From Rhizohabitans arisaemae (GTDB lineage: Bacteria; Actinomycetota; Actinomycetes; Streptosporangiales; Streptosporangiaceae): 64,000 nucleotides of DNA. Every line of letters begins with the position of its first letter. Within the stretch, counting starts at the first letter, position 1. Below are positions 39,487-48,913 of the stretch, piece after piece. Where the stretch lies: the NCBI RefSeq assembly GCF_025996515.1, contig NZ_BLRH01000035.1, positions 372,001 to 436,000 of the forward strand, read 5' to 3'. The position numbers and the translations under genes are program-made. The notes under the pieces are model-generated. The model was not told the origin of the DNA and did no database searches. It saw nothing but the letters and a program-made list of their open reading frames with translations.

Positions 39487-42024
39487 GTGGCACGGGGACG
39501 GCTCAGGATCTACCTCGGCGCGGCGCCGGGGGTGGGAAAGACCTACGCCATGCTCGGCGAGGGCCACCGGCGCCTGCACCGCGGTACGGACGTCGTCGTG
39601 GGACTCGTGGAGACCCACGACCGTCCGCTCACCGCCCAGCTGATCGAAGGGCTGGAGGTCGTCCCCCGCAAGACCATGGTCCACCGGGGGGCGACCTTCA
39701 CCGAGCTCGACGTCGACGCCGTGATCGACAGAAGACCCCAGGTCGCGATCATCGACGAGCTCGCGCACACCAACGTCCCCGGCTCCCGCAACGCCAAGCG
39801 CTGGCAGGACATCGACGAGATCCTCGACGCGGGGATCGACGTGCTCTCCACCGTCAACATCCAGCACCTGGAGTCGCTCAACGACGTCGTCGAACAGATC
39901 ACCGGGGTCCCCCAGCGGGAGACCGTCCCCGACGAGGTGGTCCGGCGGGCCGAGCAGGTCGAACTGATCGACCAGACGCCCGAGGCGCTCCGCCGCAGGA
40001 TGGCGCACGGCAACGTCTACCCGCCGGAGAAGGTCGACGCGGCGCTCCGCAACTACTTCAGGGTCGGCAACCTCACCGCGCTGCGCGAACTCGCCCTGCT
40101 CTGGCTCGCCAACAAAGTCGACGACCAGCTGGACAAGTACCGGGCCGACCACGGGATCGCCGGCACTTGGGAGGCCCGGGAACGGGTCGTCGTCGCGCTC
40201 ACCGGCGGCCCCGAAGGCGACACCCTCGTCCGCCGGGCCGCCCGCATCGCCGCCCGGGGCAAGGGCGCCGACCTGATGGCCGTGCACGTCACCCGGAGCG
40301 ACGGCCTCGCCGACGCCGGCCACGCCAACCTCGTCCGCCAGCGGACCCTCGTCGAAGACATGGGCGGGACCTACCACCAGGTCGTCGGGGACGACGTCCC
40401 CCGGGCGCTCATCGACTTCGCCCGCGGGGTCAACGCCACCCAGCTCGTGCTCGGGGCGTCCCGGCACGGGCGGCTCGCCCAGCTGTTCACCCGGGGAGTC
40501 GGGGTGACCACCACGGCGCTGTCCGGGCCGATCGACGTGCACCTGGTCACCCACGAGGAAGTGGGCAAACGCTCCCGGCACAGCCCGCACGGGGCGCTCA
40601 CCCGCCGCCGCCGGCAGATGGGGTTCCTGCTCGCCCTGATCGGGGTTCCGCTGCTCACCATGGGCCTGTGGTGGTTCCGCGAACCGCTCTCCCTGCCCAG
40701 CGAGATCCTGCTGTACCTCTGCCTGGTGATCGCCGTCGCGCTGACCGGGGGAGTGTGGCCCGCCGTCTTCGCCGCGGTGGCGGGCTCGCTGGCGCTCAAC
40801 TACTACTTCACGCCTCCGATGATGGAGTTCACCATCGCGGAGACCGAGAACGTGCTCGCCCTCCTGGTGTTCGTCCTGGTCGCCGTGGCGGTGAGCTACG
40901 TGGTCGACCTGGCGTCCCGCCGGACCCGGGAGGCCGCCAGGGCGGGCGCGGACGCCGAGGTGCTCTTCACGCTGGCCAGCAGCGTCCTGCGCGGGGAGGG
41001 CGCCCTCAACCAGCTGCTGGAACGCCTCCGCGAGACCTTCCGGCTGGACGGGGTCACCCTGCTGGAGCGCCGCCAGGAGAACCACGCCTCGGCCGACGAC
41101 CCGCTGGACTGGCAGATCCTGGCCACCGCCGGACCCGCCGCCAGCACCTGCCCGGCCGAGGACGACACCGACATCGTCATCGACGAACATCTCGTGCTCG
41201 GCCTGCGCGGCCGTACCCTGCGCGCCGAGGACCGCCGGGTGGTCGAGGCGTTCGCCGCCCAGGCCGCGGTGGCCTTGCGGCAGCAGCGGCTCACCGCGGA
41301 GGCGCGCACCGCCCGGCCGCTCGCCGAGGCGGACCGGATGCGCACCGCGCTGCTCGCCGCGGTCAGCCATGACCTGCGGACCCCGCTCGCCTCGGCCAAG
41401 GCCGCGGTGGACAGCCTGCGCAGCACCGAGATCGACTGGAGCGAGGAGGACCGCAAGGAGCTCCTCGCCACCGCCGAGGAGTCGCTGGACCGGCTGGACC
41501 GGCTCGTCGCCAACCTGCTCGACATGTCCCGGCTCCAGGCCGGGGTCCTCGGTATGGCCGTCGCCCCGCTCGCCGTCGAGGAGGTGATCCCCCGCGCCCT
41601 GGACGAGCTGGGCCGGGCGGCCGTCGGAGTCCGGATCACCATCCCGGACGGGCTCCCCGAGGTCCAGGCCGACCCGGCGCTGCTGGAACGAGTCCTGGTC
41701 AACCTGATCTCCAACGCCCTGCGCTACAGCCCCGAGGGGCGGGCCGTGTACGTGACCGCCTCCGCGCTCGGCGACCGGGTGGAGATCCGGGTCATCGACC
41801 GCGGGCCGGGGATCCCGACCGCCGATCGCGAGCGGGTCTTCCTGCCGTTCCAGCGGCTCGGCGACCGGGACAACGACACCGGGGTCGGTCTCGGGCTCGC
41901 CCTCTCCCGGGGCCTGGCCGAGGCGATGGGCGGCGCCCTCACCCCGGAGGAGACCCCCGGCGGCGGCCTCACCATGGTCGTCGCCCTGCCGGTCATGCCG
42001 CGATCCATCAAGGGGCGCCGATGA
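39487..42024 (+). CDS. kdpD: sensor histidine kinase KdpD
   Basis: 845-residue membrane kinase sensing potassium limitation. It starts GTG with RIYLGAAPGVGKTYAMLGEG (the KdpD nucleotide-binding block). A Usp-like domain follows, then four membrane helices near residues 380-470, a GAF-like linker, the phospho-acceptor His in VSHDLRTPLASAK near residue 627, and the HATPase with VNLISNALRYSPEG and GPGIP. Its stop overlaps the kdpE ATG by 4 nt. Confidence 0.96.
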   Translation: MARGRLRIYLGAAPGVGKTYAMLGEGHRRLHRGTDVVVGLVETHDRPLTAQLIEGLEVVPRKTMVHRGATFTELDVDAVIDRRPQVAIIDELAHTNVPGSRNAKRWQDIDEILDAGIDVLSTVNIQHLESLNDVVEQITGVPQRETVPDEVVRRAEQVELIDQTPEALRRRMAHGNVYPPEKVDAALRNYFRVGNLTALRELALLWLANKVDDQLDKYRADHGIAGTWEARERVVVALTGGPEGDTLVRRAARIAARGKGADLMAVHVTRSDGLADAGHANLVRQRTLVEDMGGTYHQVVGDDVPRALIDFARGVNATQLVLGASRHGRLAQLFTRGVGVTTTALSGPIDVHLVTHEEVGKRSRHSPHGALTRRRRQMGFLLALIGVPLLTMGLWWFREPLSLPSEILLYLCLVIAVALTGGVWPAVFAAVAGSLALNYYFTPPMMEFTIAETENVLALLVFVLVAVAVSYVVDLASRRTREAARAGADAEVLFTLASSVLRGEGALNQLLERLRETFRLDGVTLLERRQENHASADDPLDWQILATAGPAASTCPAEDDTDIVIDEHLVLGLRGRTLRAEDRRVVEAFAAQAAVALRQQRLTAEARTARPLAEADRMRTALLAAVSHDLRTPLASAKAAVDSLRSTEIDWSEEDRKELLATAEESLDRLDRLVANLLDMSRLQAGVLGMAVAPLAVEEVIPRALDELGRAAVGVRITIPDGLPEVQADPALLERVLVNLISNALRYSPEGRAVYVTASALGDRVEIRVIDRGPGIPTADRERVFLPFQRLGDRDNDTGVGLGLALSRGLAEAMGGALTPEETPGGGLTMVVALPVMPRSIKGRR

Positions 42025-42683
42025 CCCGGGTCCTCGTCGTCGACGACGAACCACAGATCCTGCGGGCCCTTCGGATCAACCTCGCCGCGCGGCGCTACGA
42101 GGTCGCGGTCGCCCGGGACGGCGCCGACGCGCTCCGGCAGGCCGACGCGTGGCACCCCGACCTGGTCCTGCTCGACCTCGGCCTGCCCGACGTCGCGGGA
42201 ACCCAGGTGATCCGCGGGCTGCGGGCGCGGCTCGCCGTACCGATCATCGTGCTCTCCGGCCGGGTCGGCAGCCGGGACAAGGTGGAGGCGCTCGACGCCG
42301 GAGCCGACGACTACATCACCAAGCCGTTCGCCGTCGACGAGCTGTTCGCCCGGATCCGGGCGGTCACCCGGCGCGGCGGCCGGCACACCACGGAGACGCG
42401 GATCGGCGAGCACATCGTGGACTTCGTCCGTCGGACCGTCTCGGGAGGGGTACGGCTGACGCCGACCGAGTGGCGGCTGCTGGAGGTCCTGTCCCGCGAT
42501 CCCGGCACGCTGATCGCGCACGACCGGCTCCTCACCGAGGTCTGGGGCCAGGCCTGGGTCGGCCAGACCGGCCATCTGCGCCAGTACATGGCCCGGCTCC
42601 GCCGCAAGCTGGAGCCCGATCCCGCGCACCCCCGCCACCTGCTCACCGAGCCCGGGATGGGGTACCGCTTCCAGCAGCAGTGA
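42021..42683 (+). CDS. kdpE: response regulator KdpE
   Basis: 220-residue OmpR-type regulator. The receiver has acidic pocket VDDEPQ, phospho-Asp in LVLLDLGLPD and Lys in TKPFAVDEL. The C-terminal winged helix recognises DNA (LTPTEWRLLEVLSRDPG, HLRQYMARLRRKLE). It is co-translated with kdpD and probably activates the kdp operon. Confidence 0.96.
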   Translation: MTRVLVVDDEPQILRALRINLAARRYEVAVARDGADALRQADAWHPDLVLLDLGLPDVAGTQVIRGLRARLAVPIIVLSGRVGSRDKVEALDAGADDYITKPFAVDELFARIRAVTRRGGRHTTETRIGEHIVDFVRRTVSGGVRLTPTEWRLLEVLSRDPGTLIAHDRLLTEVWGQAWVGQTGHLRQYMARLRRKLEPDPAHPRHLLTEPGMGYRFQQQ

Positions 42684-42689
42684 GCCCGG

Positions 42690-42739
42690 CCGCTCCCGGG
42701 GGAGGCGCCGCGTGGGCTCGGCGCCTCCCCCGGGAGCGG
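42690..42739. terminator. 21-bp perfect hairpin after kdpE
   Basis: Positions 42690-42710 are perfectly complementary to 42719-42739, leaving an 8-nt loop. The stem is very GC-rich and lies between the convergent ends of kdpE and a methyltransferase gene, so it probably stops both transcripts. Confidence 0.85.
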
Positions 42740-42759
42740 ACCGAAGCCCTCCGGGAAGG

Positions 42760-43416
42760 TCAGCGCCGGGCGACGCCCAGAACGTGGGTGACGTGGGAAT
42801 GCCGGAAGCGTTCCAGGGACTCCACGACGAGTCCCGCGCTCTCCACGGCGGCGATCGTGTCCCGGTTGGGGTGGCATCCTCCGCTCACCCGCCACCAGAG
42901 CGGGGTGGCGAGGTCCTCGGCGAACGCGGTGACGGGGTTGGCCGAGCGGACGTGCTCGTAGAGGCGCAGGGACCCGCCGGGCCGGAGCACCCGGGCGATC
43001 TCGCGCATCGTGAGGTCGGGCCGCGGCGCCGTACAGAGCACCAGGGAGCAGACCACCGCGTCGAATCCGCCGCTCGGGAACGGCAACCGGTCGAAGCCTC
43101 CCAGCACGACGGTGGCGGCGGGGGCGACCGAGGCCGCGAGCCGGGCCAGGGTCGAGTCGGGTTCCACCGCGACGATCTCGGTGACGGTCGCCGGGTATCG
43201 GGTGAGCTTGACGCCGTCGGCGGAGCCGAGCTCCAGGATCCGGCCGGCGAGGCCGTCGACGAGCCGGGCGCGTTCCGGGCTCCGGGCCGAGCGGGGGTGG
43301 TGCAGCTGCTCCATGCCGTCGCCGTGCTCCATGGTGACCGTTACGGTGCGGGGCGTCGCGCGGCGGTGATCGGGAGGCTCCTCGGCCGGTTCGCCGGCGC
43401 TGGGTAAGGCGGACAT
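42760..43416 (-). CDS. class I SAM-dependent methyltransferase
   Basis: 218-residue methyltransferase of the type-11 group. SAM-binding motif I is ILELGSADGVKL, acidic motif II is IVAVEPD, and the FDAVVCSLVLCTAPRPDLTM and VLRPGGSLRLYEHV blocks follow. It most resembles METTL7/UbiE-like small-molecule methyltransferases. ATG 43416 is preceded by AAGGAG. The substrate is unknown, and no pathway partner is adjacent. Confidence 0.85.
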   Translation of the reverse strand: MSALPSAGEPAEEPPDHRRATPRTVTVTMEHGDGMEQLHHPRSARSPERARLVDGLAGRILELGSADGVKLTRYPATVTEIVAVEPDSTLARLAASVAPAATVVLGGFDRLPFPSGGFDAVVCSLVLCTAPRPDLTMREIARVLRPGGSLRLYEHVRSANPVTAFAEDLATPLWWRVSGGCHPNRDTIAAVESAGLVVESLERFRHSHVTHVLGVARR

Positions 43417-43538
43417 CGGACTCCTTGCGAGATGTACATCATCAAATATCTACCGGCGAGGTGGATTGTGTGGGTTTCTTGACGTTTTCCTGACGCCTGT
43501 CCTGATAATCGCTATGCGCTGTTGACAAGGTCCGGGGC

Positions 43539-45677
43539 GTGAAGCCGCGGCCTGCGGGCAGTCGATGCTGTGTGACTCAGGTTTGGCCGGGGGAGGCGTA
43601 TCCGCTCGGCGCCCACTACGACGGCGTCGGGACGAACTTCGCGCTCTTCTCCGAGGTCGCCGGCCGGGTCGAACTCTGCCTCTTCGCCGACGACGGGACG
43701 GAGAGCCGGATCGACCTGCGGGAGACGGACGGATTCGTCTGGCACGGGTACCTGCCGGGGGTGGGGGCCGGGCAGCGGTACGGCTACCGCGTGCACGGCC
43801 CCGACAAACCGGAGAACGGGCACCGCTGCAACCCGGCCAAGCTCCTGCTCGATCCCTACGCCAAGGCGATCGAGGGCACCCTGGACTGGGACGAGGCGCT
43901 GTTCGGCTACCGGTTCGGGCGTCCGAACGTGCGCAACGACCTGGACTCCGCACCGCACGCGATGCGCTCGGTGGTGACAAACCCGTACTTCGACTGGGGG
44001 GTGGACCGGCCGCCGCGGACGCCGTACCAGGACACCGTCATCTACGAGGCCCACGTCCGCGGGTTCACCATGCGCCACCCCGGCGTCCCCGAGGAGCTCC
44101 GCGGCACCTACGCCGGGCTCGGGCACCCCGCGGTCGTCGACCACCTCACCTCGCTCGGGGTCACCGCGCTGGAGCTGATGCCGGTCCACCAGTTCGTGCA
44201 CGACGACGTACTCCTGGAGCGCGGGCTCGTCAACTACTGGGGGTACAACACGATCGGCTTCTTCGCGCCGCACAACGACTACGCCTCATCGGCCCGGCGG
44301 GGGACACAGGTCCAGGAGTTCAAGGCCATGGTGAAGGCGCTGCACAAAGCCGACATCGAGGTGATCCTCGACGTCGTCTACAACCACACCGCCGAAGGCA
44401 ACCACCTCGGGCCCACCCTCTCCTTCCGGGGGATCGACAACGCCTCCTACTACCGGCTCGTCGACGACGACCCGCGCTACTACGCCGACACCACCGGGAC
44501 CGGCAACAGCCTGCTCATGCGCAACCCGCACGTCCTCCAGCTGATCATGGACTCGCTCCGCTACTGGGTGGAGGAGATGCACGTGGACGGCTTCCGGTTC
44601 GACCTGGCGGCCACCCTCGCCCGGCAGTTCCACGAGGTCGACCGGCTCTCCGCCTTCTTCGACCTCGTCCAGCAGGACCCGGTGATCTCCCAGGTGAAGC
44701 TGATCGCCGAGCCGTGGGACGTCGGCGAAGGCGGCTACCAGGTCGGCAACTTCCCCCCGCCGTGGACCGAGTGGAACGGCAAACACCGCGACACCGTCCG
44801 CGACTTCTGGCGGGGCGAACCGGGCACCGTCCCCGAGTTCGCCTTCCGTCTCACCGGCTCCAGCGACCTCTACCAGGACGACGGCCGCCGACCCGTGGCC
44901 TCGATCAACTTCGTCACCTGCCACGACGGGTTCACCCTCACCGACCTGGTGTCCTACGACCGCAAGCACAACGAGGCCAACGGGGAGCTGGGCCGGGACG
45001 GCACCGACGACAACCGCTCCTGGAACACCGGCATCGAGGGACCCGCCGCCGACCCCGACATCACGGCGCTGCGGGAACGCCGCAAACGCACCTTCATCGC
45101 CACCCTCCTGCTCTCCCAAGGCGTGCCGATGCTCTCCCACGGCGACGAACTCGGGCGCACCCAGCGCGGCAACAACAACGGGTACTGCCAGGACAACGAG
45201 CTCACCTGGGTGGACTGGACCGCGCTGGACCGGGACCGTTCGCTGATGGAGTTCACCCGCGGGCTCACCGCGTTCCGCCGGAAACACCCGGTGTTCCGGC
45301 GGCGGCGCTTCTTCCGGGGGGACGCCTCCACCGGCGAGCTCAGCGACCTGGCCTGGTTCACCGCCGGGGGGCGTGAGATGGCCGACGAGGACTGGAACGC
45401 CGACCACGTCAAATCACTGGGCGTCTTCATGAACGGGGACGCCATCACCGAACCCGGCCGCCGGGGCGAGACGGTCCGGGACGACTCGTTCCTGCTCCTG
45501 TTCAACGCCCATCGGGAGACGGTCCGGTTCACCCTCCCCGCCCAGCGGATCGGCGAACGTTGGATCAAGGAGATCGACACCGCCCTCCCGTTCCTCCTCG
45601 ACGACGGCCTGCTCAGCAAGGTCGGCGACGTGGTCGACGTCGAACCCCACTCCCTCCAGGTCCTCCGCCGCGTCTGA
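43539..45677 (+). CDS. glgX: glycogen debranching enzyme GlgX
   Basis: 712-residue GH13 isoamylase-type enzyme that cleaves alpha-1,6 branches from glycogen limit dextrins. A CBM48-like N-terminus (YPLGAHYDGVGTNFALFSEV) precedes the barrel. Catalytic residues sit in GFRFDLAATL (nucleophile), LIAEPWDVGEGGYQVG (acid/base Glu) and CHDGFTLTDLVSY (Asp). An alternative GTG at about 43572 (VTQVWPGE) fits the usual N-terminus better. The length is family-typical. Confidence 0.95.
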   Translation: MKPRPAGSRCCVTQVWPGEAYPLGAHYDGVGTNFALFSEVAGRVELCLFADDGTESRIDLRETDGFVWHGYLPGVGAGQRYGYRVHGPDKPENGHRCNPAKLLLDPYAKAIEGTLDWDEALFGYRFGRPNVRNDLDSAPHAMRSVVTNPYFDWGVDRPPRTPYQDTVIYEAHVRGFTMRHPGVPEELRGTYAGLGHPAVVDHLTSLGVTALELMPVHQFVHDDVLLERGLVNYWGYNTIGFFAPHNDYASSARRGTQVQEFKAMVKALHKADIEVILDVVYNHTAEGNHLGPTLSFRGIDNASYYRLVDDDPRYYADTTGTGNSLLMRNPHVLQLIMDSLRYWVEEMHVDGFRFDLAATLARQFHEVDRLSAFFDLVQQDPVISQVKLIAEPWDVGEGGYQVGNFPPPWTEWNGKHRDTVRDFWRGEPGTVPEFAFRLTGSSDLYQDDGRRPVASINFVTCHDGFTLTDLVSYDRKHNEANGELGRDGTDDNRSWNTGIEGPAADPDITALRERRKRTFIATLLLSQGVPMLSHGDELGRTQRGNNNGYCQDNELTWVDWTALDRDRSLMEFTRGLTAFRRKHPVFRRRRFFRGDASTGELSDLAWFTAGGREMADEDWNADHVKSLGVFMNGDAITEPGRRGETVRDDSFLLLFNAHRETVRFTLPAQRIGERWIKEIDTALPFLLDDGLLSKVGDVVDVEPHSLQVLRRV

Positions 45678-45743
45678 CCCCGCCCGGCGGGGTACGGCCG
45701 CGGAGCGGCTCGGTTTGTGCCGGTACGGTCACCTGGTCAAGGC

Positions 45744-46703
45744 TCAGGAGCCGGTTTCGGCCGCGACCAGGAGCCCGTCGCGTCGGACGGTTTTGGCGAA
45801 GACGAGCAGGATCGTCCCCACGAGGTAGCAGATCCCGGCCGCGAGCGACAGCCACCAGGGGAAGTCCGCGTACCAGCCCACATGCTCTTCGCGTAATCCG
45901 TCTCCCGCCCACGGGCCGTAGAGCAGGAGCATCGTGTACGGGGCGACGGCCAGCGCCACGGCGGTCCGCACGCCCGGGGTCCCGCCCCGCAGCCACACCA
46001 GGGCCGCCAGGGCCAGCGCGATCACACCGGCCGCGGCGTAGACCCACAGTTGAGCTTGGAGGGCTTCCAGGGCGCGTTCCACGACGAAGCCGTCGAGGGC
46101 CGACTCGGGGTCGGCCGCCCGCCGCCGGACGGAGGGCAGGAACACGAGCGAGCCCGCAGCGACCAGCAGCCCGCACACCGACGCCACCAGCAGACACGCG
46201 ACGGCCCACCCCGGCCCCGGCCTTCCCCGCTCCCGTACCGCCGCGCCCCCGTCCCTCGGGCGGTTCGGTCCGGTGAAGAAGAGCAGGCCCGTCCCCACGA
46301 GGTGGCAGAGCGCGGCCGCGCCCGCCAGCACCAGCACCGCGTCCCACCACAGGCCGGGCTGATCCTTGTTCGCGGCATCCGCCAGCACCAAGCCCAGGAA
46401 CAGGTAGAACGGCGCGTACGGCGCGAGCACCAGAGTCGCGACAGTCTGTACCGCCCGGGTGCCGCCCCGCCACCACGCCCAGGCAGCCACGGCGAGTGTG
46501 ATCACACCGGCCGGGGTGTACCCCCATGCGAACAACTGCAGGGAGAGGGGCACACTGTCGGGGAGTTCCACCAGGGCTTTCGGGTCACGCTGCAGGTCCA
46601 GCAGGAGAACGAGCGCGCCGATCCCGATCACCAGCTCGCACAGGGACGCCGCCAGCAGACACCCGGCGGCACGCCCCATGCGCCATGTCTTGAGGCCTTT
46701 CAT
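45744..46703 (-). CDS. duplicated membrane protein, paralogue 1
   Basis: 319-residue protein with about eight helices, made of two homologous halves of about 155 residues. WWRGGTRAVQTVATLVLAPY in half 1 matches WLRGGTPGVRTAVALAVAPY in half 2, and both halves end in a LVGTGLLFFT/LVGTILLVFA helix. It is the last of four tandem paralogues. ATG 46703 (MKGLKTWRMGRA) aligns with the start of its siblings. Its own SARP-like promoter is at 46810-46840, and the leader is about 100 nt. Function unknown. Confidence 0.82.
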   Translation of the reverse strand: MKGLKTWRMGRAAGCLLAASLCELVIGIGALVLLLDLQRDPKALVELPDSVPLSLQLFAWGYTPAGVITLAVAAWAWWRGGTRAVQTVATLVLAPYAPFYLFLGLVLADAANKDQPGLWWDAVLVLAGAAALCHLVGTGLLFFTGPNRPRDGGAAVRERGRPGPGWAVACLLVASVCGLLVAAGSLVFLPSVRRRAADPESALDGFVVERALEALQAQLWVYAAAGVIALALAALVWLRGGTPGVRTAVALAVAPYTMLLLYGPWAGDGLREEHVGWYADFPWWLSLAAGICYLVGTILLVFAKTVRRDGLLVAAETGS

Positions 46704-46809
46704 CGCCCCCACCCTTCCACGGCCGACGCGCCGCCGGTACGGCTGCCGCGCGCCGAAGCCTGAGGCCGTACCGTACCTTCGGTCTCTCATCGCATCGGGC
46801 GATCAATCG

Positions 46810-46840
46810 ATCATGGACGGGTCCACTTGGGAACCACTTG
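46810..46840 (-). promoter_or_regulatory. SARP-like repeat promoter, paralogue 1
   Basis: Reading leftward: CAAGTGG (46840-46834), 4 nt, CAAGTGG (46829-46823), 7 nt, then CATGAT as -10 (46815-46810). Two heptamers at 11-bp period close to the -10 is the classic SARP activator layout. Confidence 0.65.
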
Positions 46841-47162
46841 CGGTCGCGGCGGAGGAACGCGACTCCTCCACCGCGTGTGAACCCCTCTGAGGTCTGGGTA
46901 CGGCCTGGGCCGATTCGGCGGATGTCCGGTACGGCCCCGGCGGCCCGGACGCAGCCCGTACGACATACCTCCGGTCGAGTGACCGGGTGGCGGTGGCCGC
47001 TCAAGGCGGTGGTGCGGGCCGCCGGCCGTGTCCGTCGTGGTGGTCGAGGGCGAAAGCCCAGGTGACGAGGGAGGAAGCCGTCCGGAACGGGGTGTCGTCA
47101 CCCGCTTCCGGATCGGAACGATCACCGTTTTGGAGGGGTGGGGAGGGGTACCCACCCTGATC
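46841..47162. other. no convincing gene
   Basis: GC-rich stretch with several GTACGG motifs and no frame with a good start and bias. GGAGGGG tracts just before 47163 serve the next gene as ribosome site. Confidence 0.45.
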
Positions 47163-47429
47163 ATGAGGGACTATGAATCGCTCTCGTCGGAGGAGCTGCA
47201 CGATCTCGCGGTACGGCGGGCGGTCCGCCACGCCGACTTCGGTTTCCTGTGGGAGCTGCTCAAGGCGATACCGGCCGCCGAGGCGGTGTCCGGCCATCCG
47301 GACGCGACCACCCGCGATCTGACCAAACTCGCCGGGCTGATCAGCGACGCCATGACCTCCGGCAAAGGCGACATCGCGGAGGCGCTCCGGCCGTTCTACC
47401 TGCACTACCTGATGGAGAACGGGTCCTGA
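47163..47429 (+). CDS. small conserved-looking hypothetical protein
   Basis: 88-residue helical protein, acidic (MRDYESLSSEELHDLAVRRA ... LHYLMENGS). Start chosen at ATG 47163 because GGAGGGGTGGGGAGGGG precedes it. A run of amphipathic helices with ATTRDLTKLAGLI suggests a small regulatory or binding protein. No family was recognised. It interrupts the leftward paralogue array on the opposite strand. Confidence 0.6.
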   Translation: MRDYESLSSEELHDLAVRRAVRHADFGFLWELLKAIPAAEAVSGHPDATTRDLTKLAGLISDAMTSGKGDIAEALRPFYLHYLMENGS

Positions 47430-47434
47430 ACCGG

Positions 47435-47614
47435 CTACGCGCCCGGGAAGACCTCCCACTCGGTGCACGGCTGCAGCGCGTAGTGGTGAAAGATCATGCC
47501 GACCTGTGCCGCCGCGGAGTTGATCTGCACGACCTCGTCCCCGGGCCCGCAGACGCACTCGGGCGTGCCCTCATGTGCCACCACATCCCCTAGTGGCATC
47601 ACATGAACGTTCAT
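47435..47614 (-). CDS. 59-residue His/Cys-containing small protein
   Basis: ATG 47614 is preceded by GGGAGG 5 nt upstream; the frame ends TAG at 47437-47435. The product begins MNVHVMPLGDVVAHEGTPEC and contains CVCGPGDE and HHYALQPCTEWEVFPGA. It has three Cys and four His residues, so metal binding is possible. Resembles short actinomycete/actinophage proteins carrying an acidic C-x-C motif, but the homology is not certain. Convergent with the gene at 47163. Confidence 0.6.
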   Translation of the reverse strand: MNVHVMPLGDVVAHEGTPECVCGPGDEVVQINSAAAQVGMIFHHYALQPCTEWEVFPGA

Positions 47615-47731
47615 GAAAACCTCCCAATTGCCCCATTCTGGGATAAATACGACTTTAAGTCCTTTGGGGTGGGTTGGCTAGTCCTTGGGGTGCGGACTCG
47701 GAATCCTTGACCTTTGCCGGGTCTTCGCAGC

Positions 47732-48745
47732 TCAGTCGTCGGCCTGTTGAGAACCGGTCTCGGCTACGTGGGGGAGTGCGACACGGTGGACGGCCTTGGT
47801 GAAGACGAGGAGGGTCGTCCCCACGAGGTAGCAGATCCCGGCCGTGATCGACAGCCACCAGGGGAGGTCCGCGTACCAGCCCACATGTTCTTCGTGCAGG
47901 TACGACCACAGGCTGAAGGATGTCCACGAACCGAAGACCAGAAGCGTCGTGTACGGGGCGACGGCCAGCGCCACGACGGTCCGCACGCGCGGGCTTCCGC
48001 CTCGCCGCCACACCAGGGCGGCCAGGGCCAGCGCGATCACGCCGACCGTGGTGAATATCCACAGGTGCGCATGGAGGGTTTCCAGGGTGTCGCTCGCGTT
48101 GTAGTCGTCGACCAGGCCCGACTCGTGGTCGGCCGCCCTGCGCCGGACGGACGGCAGGAAGACGAGTGAGAACCCCGCGGCCACCAGCCCGCAGATGGAC
48201 GCGGCCAGCAGGGACGCGACGGCCCACCCCGGCCCGAGCCTTCCCCGCTCCTGTACCGCCGTGTCCCCGCCATCCGGGCGGTTCTGCGCGGTGTGGAAGA
48301 GCAGGCCCGTCCCCGCGAGCTGGCAGAGCAAAGCCGCGCCCGCCAGCACCAGCACCACGTCCCACCACAGGCTGCCATGCCAGTTCTTGTCCGTGTAAAT
48401 CGGCGCTATCAGCCCCAGGTACAGGTAGACCGGCATGGACGGCGCGAGCACCAGTGTCGCGAAAACCCGCACTCCCGGGGTCCCGCCGCGCCACCGCGCC
48501 AAGGCCGCCAAGGCCAGCCGGATCGCACCGACCACGAGGTAGGCCCAGATGTCCCAAGGCAGGGCATCCACCGTGGTGTCAATGTAGACGCCTAGACCGT
48601 CGCCGCCCGCTTCCTGGGCCTTCAGCTCCCGTCGAAGGCCGAGGAAGACGACGAGCGTGCCGGTCGCGATCAGCAGTTCGCATACGGCCGCCGTCAGCAG
48701 GCACCCCACGGCGAGCCCCGTACGCCACGTCCTGAGGCATTTCAT
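47732..48745 (-). CDS. duplicated membrane protein, paralogue 2
   Basis: 337-residue paralogue with the same two-half, eight-helix design (RWRGGTPGVRVFATLVLAPS and VWRRGGSPRVRTVVALAVAPY). It begins MKCLRTWRTGLAVGCLLTAA. The C-terminal HVGWYADLPWWLSITAGIC segment is nearly identical to that of paralogues 1 and 4. A long leader with hairpin and a SARP-like promoter (48846-48876) precede it. Confidence 0.82.
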   Translation of the reverse strand: MKCLRTWRTGLAVGCLLTAAVCELLIATGTLVVFLGLRRELKAQEAGGDGLGVYIDTTVDALPWDIWAYLVVGAIRLALAALARWRGGTPGVRVFATLVLAPSMPVYLYLGLIAPIYTDKNWHGSLWWDVVLVLAGAALLCQLAGTGLLFHTAQNRPDGGDTAVQERGRLGPGWAVASLLAASICGLVAAGFSLVFLPSVRRRAADHESGLVDDYNASDTLETLHAHLWIFTTVGVIALALAALVWRRGGSPRVRTVVALAVAPYTTLLVFGSWTSFSLWSYLHEEHVGWYADLPWWLSITAGICYLVGTTLLVFTKAVHRVALPHVAETGSQQADD

Positions 48746-48845
48746 CGCCCACGCCCCTTCCGTGATCGACACAGCGCCGGTACGGCGCCGCGCGCCGGGG
48801 CCTGAGGTCGTACCGTCGGCCCCTTGCCGTGTCGGGCAAAAATCG

Positions 48846-48876
48846 ATCATGGAGGGGTTCGCTTGGGAACCGCTTG
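48846..48876 (-). promoter_or_regulatory. SARP-like repeat promoter, paralogue 2
   Basis: Leftward CAAGCGG (48876-48870), 4 nt, CAAGCGA (48865-48859), 7 nt, CATGAT (48851-48846). The geometry is identical to the other three copies. Confidence 0.65.
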
Positions 48877-48913
48877 CGGTCGCTGCTCTTTGTCCGGGAC
48901 GAATCAACCGCGG

